Of a stretch of DNA of 64,000 nt, positions 52,401-64,000 are shown piece by piece. Made by a program: the position numbers and the translations under genes. The notes beneath the pieces are model-generated. The model made no database searches. It had not been told where the DNA came from and saw only the letters and a list, made by a program, of their open reading frames with translations. Source of the DNA: Phylloscopus collybita (lineage: Eukaryota; Chordata; Aves; Passeriformes; Phylloscopidae); assembly GCA_027886175.1 (NCBI GenBank), contig JAJNNQ010000018.1:23603001-23667000 (forward strand). Direction: 5' to 3'. Numbering within the stretch: position 1 is the first letter of the stretch; each line of letters starts with the position of its first letter.

Positions 52401-53659
52401 CGCCGGCTGCGGGCTCCCTGCCAAGAGCCTGGGCGGCCCTGGAGGTTCCGTCTGAGGGATAAAAGCCCCCAGCTCGTGTGGGATAATCAAGCTGCTGCTA
52501 CTGGGAACCGGGCTGCCTGGGCTTTCTGGGGCATTAGCGAAGGGAGTCTCGGCGCTAATAGCCTGTGTGCCTGTGGAACTGTATCGTACACATACGTAAG
52601 TTAGTCACCTCTATCTCAGTCTGTGACTTACACTCACTGGAGGTTTAGTCATGTGGCAAGATCTTCTACCCACTCCTCAGAAACCAACTGTGAATAAGCT
52701 AACATTAAGCCGAATAAGGAAGAAGTGTGCTTGTATGCATGCTGTGCTCCTCCATTGTGTAGGAGGAGTAGTAGGAAAGTGTGTTTCAGAAAACAGGTGG
52801 GAGAAGTGATAGTGTTTTATGCAATGGTAGTTTCTGGCTTGTAGAGGTATTTCCCGAGGGGAAGGATGCCCCAGATCTGTAGCGTGTGGGGAGGAGTGGT
52901 TCAAACTGGCAGTAAAAACCATGTGGGAGCTTCTGGTTTTGGTTCAGGGATTTGACTCTTCTGTTTTCTAGATTGCTAAAGTGGAGAAGTTGAAACCCCT
53001 AGAAGTAGAATTGAGGCGCTTGGAAGATCTTTCAGAGTCCATCGTTAATGATTTTGCCTATATGAAGAAACGAGAAGAGGAGATGAGGGACACAAATGGT
53101 AAGAGGCTGTGTGCCCCTTCAGAGGGATGGAACTCTAAACTCCCTCATTTCTGTTAAATGTGTTATTAGGGCAGCATTTGGAGATCAAGCAAATATAGTG
53201 GTCTCTGCCTGTTCTGTTCTAGTAAGGGAAACTGGAAACAGTCGCTGACTCTTGTTCTGTCTTTAGAAATAATTTCTTTCTGTCTCCGTTCCTAACGTGA
53301 GTTATTCTGTTCTATTCAATGTTGCCCATTAACCACAGCTTCACCTTGTTCCCTCTTATTACCCTTCTTGTTGTTCCCTCTGCTTTTATTCTCAAGTGCT
53401 GCTGGTTCTCAGGTGCCCTTGCCTTCATGCTGTCTTGCTTTTGCATGGGGGAGGAGAAGTCATCCTGGGAAGTTTGCCATCTTGGGGTGCATCCTGTGAT
53501 GCCAGACTCAGGTGCAATGGTTTGTTGTCTGTTTCAGAGTCGACAAACACCCGGGTTCTGTACTTCAGCATTTTCTCCATGTGCTGTCTCATCGGACTGG
53601 CCACCTGGCAGGTTTTCTACCTGCGTCGCTTCTTCAAAGCCAAGAAGCTGATTGAGTAA
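39994..53659 (+). CDS. TMED10: TMED10 (p24 delta-1 / TMP21), ER-Golgi cargo receptor, complete, 5 coding exons
   Basis: TMED10 is a type I membrane protein of the early secretory pathway that cycles in COPI/COPII vesicles, sorts GPI-anchored and other cargo, and forms hetero-oligomers with other p24 proteins. Coding exons are 39994-40230, 44259-44379, 48700-48773, 52972-53098 and 53538-53659 (TAA), all with GT-AG introns, giving 226 aa (human 219). It has a leucine-rich signal peptide (residues 1 to about 33-35) and a GOLD domain with cysteines C47 and C112. A charged coiled-coil follows in exon 4, then a membrane span at about 193-215. The cytosolic tail [11 protein letters not shown] has the FF and dilysine signals for COPII/COPI binding. 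The start ATG is in a Kozak context (GCCGCCATGC). Compared with human, exon 2 ends with three extra residues (LPV). Confidence 0.97.
40231..44258 (+). other. TMED10 intron 1
   Basis: The donor is GTGCGG at 40231 and the acceptor is TCTTACAG ending at 44258. Its start is still CpG-island sequence. A purine (GGAA)n stretch lies at 40316-40345. A low-complexity G/T block (43940-44040) lies about 220 bp before exon 2. A weak match to a CR1 3' end is seen near 41440-41545. No RNA gene or coding exon was found. Confidence 0.8.
44380..48699 (+). other. TMED10 intron 2
   Basis: The donor is GTAAGT and the acceptor is CTTCCAG. Composition is unremarkable and no coding exon is visible. A run of four G-tracts lies at 48589-48610, close to the 3' splice site. 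I saw no convincing box C/D or H/ACA snoRNA in it. Confidence 0.8.
49696..49827 (+). repeat. Diverged 66-bp tandem duplication in TMED10 intron 3
   Basis: Two units start TTAAGT at 49696 and 49762. Both contain GAGCAC-TCCT in the middle and the identical 18-mer GTGCTTGGGGTCAGGGAA near the end. The remaining positions have drifted, so the duplication is old. Confidence 0.85.
51059..51199 (+). mobile_element. CR1 LINE 3' end in TMED10 intron 3
   Basis: It reads GCCCAGGGAGGTTGTGG, then AAAGACTGGACATGGTACTT and AGTGCCATGGTCT. Next come GGTTGCACTCGATCTCAGAAG and finally GATTCTGTGATTCAG, a diverged form of the CR1 terminal octamer. Orientation is sense with TMED10. The copy is 5'-truncated, as most CR1 copies are. 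Confidence 0.75.
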
Positions 53660-53899
53660 AGGAGCAAATCTTCTTCCCCCTCCTCTCAGACCCAGATGGA
53701 CACCGCTGGGACCTAGCCATGGCCTCCTGGAGCCATCTACAGATAATACCCACTAACTGGAGCTTTTCTGGAGGAACTTGGACCCTAAAGGGGGAGGAGA
53801 GCCTGAACATCGGAGGCAATGGGGGACTTGTGAAATCCTATTGGATGTTGAGGGTGGGGGAGGTCATAAGGGGGTTGGGTATTCCTGGGGCAGCGATTA

Positions 53900-53905
53900 A
53901 ATAAA
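53900..53905 (+). terminator. TMED10: TMED10 proximal poly(A) signal AATAAA
   Basis: AATAAA lies about 240 nt after the TAA stop and is followed by an A-rich stretch and T/G-rich sequence. It is a good candidate for a short 3' UTR form. A second AATAAA at 55733-55738 could end a 2.1-kb UTR. Which is used cannot be told from sequence. Confidence 0.6.
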
Positions 53906-56900
53906 AAAAGATGTTTTCACGACAGCTGCAGCAAGTTTTTTGCGCTGTCTATTCTCCTTTTATAATCATGGCTTGATGATGTCTCCCATCTGTCTGTGAC
54001 TGCAGTGTTACTCAGAACCACGTGACCCTGCTGTGCTCTTTAGGTGACATGCAGGTCCCACTGGGGCAGAGCAGGGGGATTCCCTGTCCTCACCAGCTGG
54101 GATCTAAGCCTCGAGCAAATGGAGATGAGTGCAAAGCAATAGGATTCATCATTCCAGCAGGGCCTGAGAATAGAGGGTCTTCCAAGGTTTGGTCCCTGTT
54201 GTGGACCTCTGTGTTTCTCCCTGTGGGAGCTGGTGTCTTTGTGCTGACAGGTCAGAGCACTTGAGCATATGGTGATTCAGCCTGGAGGAAGGGGAGCCTT
54301 CTAAGGCAGGCTTGGAAGTGTGTTTGAGCTTGGAAAGAAGCCTGCTTTGCTCAAATAAGCTATCCAGTCTTGGTCCCACCCTTCCCCTACATGTTTATCT
54401 TGGATTTGCCTCTCTTGTTTTGAAATGGTGCAGCAGCTTTCCTGAAAACCTTGGTCAGGAACAGCCTTTTTTGCAGAAGGCCTCAGTCAGATACAGTCAC
54501 AGAGCAGATGGGAGCAGGTCATGCTAGGAAACCTGGTCTTATATTGAGCAGGAGACTTCTCATCTATCCAGGCTATCCAGCTGGCTAAATGTCATTTTAT
54601 GAGACATCAAAGCAAGGTGAGCTGATGTTCACATGAGGCATGAGGGCCTGTGCCCTGCATTGAGGTCTGAGGGTACAATAGTGCTGTACAGGGTAGCAGA
54701 GGAGTTGGAAGAATCTGGATGAACTGAAAAAAGGCAGTATAGGGTGGGAATAGTCTAATTCTACATCTGAGGGGGCAGTCTGAACTCTGCCCTCAACAGA
54801 ACTGTTATTTTCCTGTGCAGTACTAGATAGCCAGCGCCAGCAGCTTCTTGCCATTTCTCAGCTGTCCAGATGGTACTATGTTAAATAAACAAGGCTGGGA
54901 AAAAGCAGGCAAGTTAACTTCCAGGACTTGCTGCAGTTTTAAGGCAGTGATTACATTGTCTCTGCATTCCTTCAGAGCAAGGGGTTCAGCAGCACAGCAT
55001 TCTGGTGTCCTGTGTGTAGATACTTCTGGGTATGGATGGGGTTGTCATGGCCCTGGGCCCACCCTAGCAGTTTCAAAAAAGCATAGTTTTATAATTTCTG
55101 ACCTGAGTCTGATCTATTACTAGGAAGAAAACGGTTGTCCAGGGTGAGGCAATGGAAAAGAGGATGTAAAGATGATCTCTTGTCATCTAAATACATTAGT
55201 TCTTTTTCGTTCCCAAGTTCCTGGAGTTGTTAGTTCCACTGCAAGTACTTTGATTGCTTTTAATTTGTTTGGGTTTTGATAAAGCCATATTAGGATCCTA
55301 AGTCCAGTCTTCTACCCTTGCATCCATTTTATCCTTGTATGTTTTTGAAAGCTGTTACAGTGCAGAACAGCAGCAGTGCCACAGGACTGAATTACAGAAG
55401 TCGTTTGAAGGTAGTTTTAGGTCCTACAGTTTGAAGCCTGTAGATCTGTTAAGGTTTTGCTTTTGTTTTTATATAACTTGAAAAGACAGTACAAGAAAGG
55501 GGCTTTTCTGGTCTTGTCTGTTTTGATATTCTCTCCCCATCCTTATCTGAATACAAAGTTATTGAAAAAATGATGGTAAGGCCTTAAGTTCCCCAGGTGA
55601 CTGTTACACTCATTGTTCTGGTGTTATGTTTTGATCTTCACTGTACTGGTGTAGTTACTGGGGAGCAGGTGCGGGGCACTGGTGTGAATTTACCTCTAAT
55701 GACTGGTTGGGGGACTTTTGTCAGCTTTCTCAAATAAAAATTTTTTGGGGAAAAACAACCCACCTCACCTTGTTGCTGTGAGTCTTGTCCTCTTTGTGCA
55801 TATTCCTACAGACAGCTGTTTTCTGAAAGTTGACCTGTTGCAGGAATCAGCTAGTAAACAGACTCCCCACAAGCCTTAGGCTTCTCTAGTAACAATTCAT
55901 TCTAGACTTGGGAAGGGTGCACAGGCTTCTCTGTGGAGTGGGACAGAACAGCAAGTGAGATGTCCTAATACATGTTACCATTTTTTGCCTTTATCCCCCC
56001 CACCCCCTTCCTAATTGTTCTGTGTGGAGGAATTTTGAGGCTGGTAGTGAAACAAGAGCTGGTGCTCTGGGTTACAAGATCCAATTTTTCACCATCAGCT
56101 GTCACGTAAAATTTCATCCATTAAGAAAAACAGAAGTACTTTCAGTTTTGTACTTTAAAGGAGATTGGAAACTGTTGCAAAGATGAGTTGGTACTATGTG
56201 AATGGCAGATATTGAAGTGAGTGGTTAGGTATTTACTGAAATGCTGTCAGATCTCCTCTGCTGACCCTGCACACCTTTTGTTATGCAGTAGCCAAGTGAG
56301 ATATGCTGCATAACAAGACTGGGGACATATAAATGTTAGATAACTAGTTAGTACTATCAGGGAGAATTCCAGGAAGGGAAATCCCCAGATCTCTAGATAA
56401 GGATTAGCCTCTGCAAGTTTTTTCCCAGATGAATATTTCGCGTATGTGAAATCATACAGCTGCTTGCATGCGGTAGGTTGGTAGTGGGTCTTGGTTGTTT
56501 TACAGCACTAGGGATGCAGGGGTGGTGTCTTGTTTCACTTCTGGGAAATAGGCTAAAGTTGAGCTGTTGCAGATCCTTGACTCTGAGCCCATCTTTGTGT
56601 GTGACAGATGCATCACTGGTAAATCTATGATCGCCTGTAGCAAACTGCATCAGACGTTTCCAGCCTCTTCCACCCACTTGTCAATGTGACTAACGATTTA
56701 ATTATCAGAGTACTCAGCACGTGAGCATTCCTAAGTAAGGTATATCTTTGTGTGTTCCGCCTCCTGCTCTGCCAGCGTGGGCTGCACCCGGTACAGGGTG
56801 CCCACCGCAGCTGCTGTTTGCGTACATGTGTGAGGGGATGAACATTTTACACACTTGCTCATTTTTTACAAGCTGCTCAGGTATGTGAGAAGTAACCCAA

Positions 56901-59840
56901 GTGAACAACATCTGTGTTTTCTTCTAACTGGCAGATGAGAGACATTTGACTCAAACTGGTTTGGCAACTGGTCGTCAAGATTATGAGGGGATTCTCGCCC
57001 ATACATTTTGATGGGTCCTCAGGCAGTGGTTTGGGAAAGTAGCGTGGCCTCTCTTTACCTCAGTTCATGTGGTATATTCTGTCTCCTGTATCTTTAGTTG
57101 TGTCCCTCTGCTGTACTTGTCTTTCAGATGCCTGAGATGGCCATGGTTTTTGTGAACAAAGTCTTTAGGAAATTAACTTATCTTATGTTAAAGGTGGCTT
57201 ATTGGGAAAGAGAGACCACAAACCTGAAATGGATAAATCTTTCAGAGAAGAAAAAAAAAGGCTGGGTCTGGTGAAGACTACAGGAGTTGAGTGTTGGCAG
57301 GTTTTTTCTTCCCCCAAATCATTGCATGTGGTGGTGTGGTAGCTCGGCAGACCAGAGGCAGGTAACCTTCCTCTGAGGAGGCTGGAAAGAGCAGAGGGTT
57401 TAGAAAAACTGCCAGTTGGCTGTTCTTGGGCCTTTCTGTTAACCTGAAACAGGTGAGCCCTAGCCTTTGCCACTACACTAAAACATTTGTATTGGCTCAG
57501 TAGTGTTTGTAGGAATCCTATTTTGCTTTGCACCAGAAGAACTGGCAGGAGCTAGAAATTTCTCTGTTCAGCTGCAGCTGAAACTTTATGCAAAATTGTA
57601 GTAACAGATTCATGTTTGCTCCTTCTGTTGCCAGAGGTCCATGTGTTTTATCACCTCAAACTCAAGGCATTAGCATCTGCATTTCCAGCTCGCTGACACA
57701 GGCTGCTAGAAGACCTGTGATCTCTTGGTGTCCATCCCAGTGATTTTTGCTATGAGGATCATTGGTTTGGCTCATGTTTTGAGAAAGTTGCTATGTCCTT
57801 AAGGACTTATTTGTCTTGTATTTCAGTTTCTGCAATAAAATGTACATGTTGAATAACTTCCTTTGGGGGCACATAACCCCAAAAAGAGCAATGATAGGAC
57901 CTTGCTGACATTGCTTTCTCTCACTTCTGTGGTTTCCTGTCACAATTGCCTTTCGCAGCTAGTATTCCTGAGGTAGCTTTCCCCTGAGCTTTTTAAATCA
58001 ATTGCATTATGTGATCTTTGTATAAACTGCACCAAGGTGTTCTGCTGGAACTCTAATTGTAAGAACTTGTTTTTCCTTGGTTATTTTGTGGATGCTGTTC
58101 CTACAGCTGCCAGTAGACGAGGCACACAGAGGAGGCGAGGTGCTTGTGTTTTCCTGCTATGTCCCATGGCAGCTCTGCTCTGACCTGCTGTAGAGTTTTA
58201 CCCTCTAGCATTTTCTCACCCATACCAGCTGCTTGGGTGTTTATTTCCCCCGAGTATACTTTGGACAATCTTCCCTCAAACATAAAGTATTTGCTATACA
58301 CATGCAACTGGACTTTCATGGTGTTGTCTTCTTAATTATAATTAACCGTGCAGATGCTTGGTCACTTCTTTCTCAGCCTGGGCTGACCTTTCCTCAATAA
58401 TATAACCAAAGTACTGTCTTGACTCTGGAAACCATGAATGAGATCTTTGAAGTAAGGCAGATGCTTGCTATGATTTGGTTTACATGACCGTTTTCCTACC
58501 CTCACCCAAATTCATCCTTCAATACTCATTTTGCAAGAGGGAAAATGACACATTGCCCCTTGATGGGGGCAATGGTCTGATTTCTTTAAATGCTTGAGTA
58601 AAAAATACAGTGTAAAGTCAGGTATGCATTCTTCAGTCATATTCCAATAAACCTGAGTGCACAGGCACTGCTACTTACCTTAGGGGCATCTAGCTGTGAG
58701 AATTACTGCCTGCTTCTTAAAGGGTAGTAAAGGCAAAGCTGTGGGGTGGCTAAACCTGATTGAATCTACTACTGTAAGCATTTTGTGGAAGAATTTGCCA
58801 GCTACTCTAGATAATAATGGTCCAGATAGCTCCGCTTTTCAAAGAGGAAAAACGAAGATTGACTTTTTCAATTAGTCTTCTGATTTTCTGCAACTGTTCC
58901 AGATTCCTTAATCCCATTTTCATGAGATTTTTGTCATGTAGATTTTTTTAAAAATTATTACTATTTGTCAGGTGACATTTTGCCAAGTACTCTCCTTCCA
59001 AAGGAGGGAGTAAATTATCTTTAGCAAGACACATCTGAGCTTTTTCATCCATTACTGCAAACTTCTTTATCCTAAAACTGATACGCAGTCTTTGCTGCTC
59101 CTAAGGACATCATCTTTGTATGGAAATAGTTTCAATGCATGACAAATAGATGTTGATGTGTAAGTTACGAATAGGTACATACAGTGCTAAACAGCTCTTT
59201 AACCTTCAGCACCTTGCAAGGAGCAGTGTTCATTCTTTCAAGCATCTTCCCAAGGTAGTGAAGTAAGAACTAACTGGGCTCCCTTGTACTTGGGTTTAGG
59301 GCTTTGTGCTTCAGCTCCTGAGGTCTCCTGTAAGCATTGGATCACCTGTCTTGAAGTGAACATTCTCTGTCATTCAACTCTGCTTTCCCACCTGTAGTTG
59401 TGGTTGCAGAACTTTGAAAGTAAAACATTGAAACAATGATGGTGTACATACTTTGTGAAGAAAATTAATCACAAACCTAAAATTAGGGTTGCAAATACTT
59501 CATGACAGAGAAGTCATTGCAGCTTCAGCTCTAACATTTATGAAGCTTTTAGTTTATTTCTTTGTCAGAGAGAAAATCCATGAACTATGAGTGGCACAGA
59601 GAGGGAGCTGGCTGTGCTATGTAACATGTGTATCCACTGCAAGTGCTCTCACTACTCCAGCAGATCTTTGTGCTTGGGGTACACTCGTGGTGTTTATCCA
59701 TGTGTGTATCCTCCCTTGCGTGAATTGTTTTTGATAGTGTATATTATGTGTAGCATGGCTAAGCAAAGAGAAACATTAACATCTGTACAATAAGAAGTAG
59801 TAATTAGTTCCTTGATATAAATCAACTACTTCAGACAGTT
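53906..59840. other. TMED10 3' UTR / TMED10-NEK9 intergenic DNA
   Basis: No coding exon or RNA gene recognised. A CArG-type decamer CCATATTAGG lies at 55285-55294. AATAAA signals occur at 55733 and about 57834. Frames here are short and unsupported. Confidence 0.6.
55733..55738 (+). terminator. Possible distal TMED10 poly(A) signal
   Basis: AATAAA is followed by a T/G-rich run (TTTTTTGGGG), the usual downstream element arrangement. No other plus-strand gene is seen between it and TMED10, so a long TMED10 3' UTR is plausible. It could also be unused. Confidence 0.35.
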
Positions 59841-59844
59841 TTTT

Positions 59845-59962
59845 ATTCCTAAAACAAAATTAGGAATATTTATTTTAGGAATAATAAATTTATTATTTTA
59901 ATTTAAAATAAGCTTAGAAAGCTTAAAATAATAGATTTTAATTTATTAAAAGCTTTCTAAGA
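59845..59962. repeat. A/T-rich inverted-repeat cluster upstream of NEK9
   Basis: About 115 bp of nearly pure A/T with nested palindromes. CTTAGAAAGCTT (59913-59924) pairs with AAGCTTTCTAAG (59950-59961). Smaller self-complementary pieces (TTCCTAAAA..TTAGGAA, AATAATAAATTTATTATT) precede it. It ends abruptly at the NEK9 CpG island. Confidence 0.85.
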
Positions 59963-60136
59963 AACTAACCTTGGACGTTTGTCTTCTTGGGCAGTGAATT
60001 GGCGCAGAGGCGCGGCTCGGCGCGCCCCGCTCCCGGCGGCGGGCGGGGCGGGGGCCGGGCCCGGCGGGGCGGGAGCGCGGAGGTCGCGGCGGCGGCAGCG
60101 GCGGGAAGCGGTTCCGGGTCGCCGTCGGGAGCCGAC

Positions 60137-60160
60137 ATGGAGCCCGTGGGGCCGCGCTGA
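60137..60160 (+). CDS. Upstream ORF in NEK9 5' UTR (7 codons)
   Basis: An ATG with G at -3 and G at +4 opens a 7-codon frame (MEPVGPR) ending in TGA 33 nt before the NEK9 ATG. If the transcript starts upstream of 60137, scanning ribosomes would meet it first. Such short uORFs usually lower or condition main-frame translation. Its presence in the mRNA is inferred. Confidence 0.45.
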   Translation: MEPVGPR

Positions 60161-60193
60161 GGGAGCGCCGGGCCGAGCGGGGCCGCCATCGCC

Positions 60194-64000
<3,807 letters not shown>

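Larger units (their letters stand above)
48774..52971 (+). other. TMED10 intron 3
   Basis: The donor is GTATAT (weak) and the acceptor is TTTTCTAG. It contains an A/C-rich low-complexity tract (48933-48968), a diverged 66-bp tandem duplication (49696-49827), a CR1 3' end (51059-51199) and a short GC-rich island (52290-52460). No additional exon was identified. Confidence 0.8.

Noticed and set aside
40231..53537. Intronic snoRNAs or microRNAs in TMED10
   Set aside because: Scattered TGATGA and CTGA motifs exist but none are paired with the needed terminal stems or spacing.

Overview
This is a vertebrate nuclear window, almost certainly from a bird. Genes are split by GT-AG introns, CpG islands mark the 5' ends, CR1-type LINE remnants are present, and there are no operons. 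Three genes are recognised from their proteins: FOS (minus strand, complete), TMED10 (plus strand, complete) and the first two coding exons of NEK9 (plus strand, continuing past the right edge). As I remember it, human 14q24 has the order NEK9-TMED10-FOS-JDP2, so this is the same conserved block seen in the opposite orientation. FOS is predicted at 370 aa. My memory of the chicken protein is slightly shorter, so another bird is likely, but I cannot name the species.

Layout. 1-10 kb is gene-poor. It holds a GC-rich island with a minus-strand splice donor (about 2.66-3.05 kb), an eroded CR1 end, a perfect 18-bp hairpin and a long, very old CR1-clade LINE remnant. A second CpG island at 9.95-10.62 kb carries a perfect CArG box, an ETS site and repeated CRE half-sites. 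By synteny, either island could be a 5' end of JDP2, whose coding exons are not in this window. FOS occupies 12.9-15.6 kb, with its AU-rich 3' UTR on the left and its SIE/ETS-SRE/AP-1/CRE/TATA promoter on the right. 16-39 kb is FOS-upstream intergenic DNA. It contains a 23.4-24.0 kb CpG island with two CRE-like sites, a pentanucleotide homopurine array, a GGAT array, a (CA)n tract and an 840-bp CA/GG minisatellite with a perfect 91-bp duplication. TMED10 runs from 39.99 to 53.66 kb in five coding exons, with its own CpG-island promoter next to a 54-base poly(A) run. 53.9-59.9 kb is TMED10 3' UTR and intergenic DNA. NEK9 begins in the CpG island at 60.0-60.5 kb.

The three genes are neighbours by conserved synteny and do not share a pathway: FOS is an immediate-early bZIP transcription factor, TMED10 is an ER-Golgi p24 cargo receptor, and NEK9 is a mitotic kinase. 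The most interesting material is regulatory: FOS-like control elements recur in FOS intron 1 and in the 10.3-kb island. I found no bacterial, phage, CRISPR or otherwise novel gene system. The long reading frames over the CA/GG array and the GC islands are compositional artefacts.
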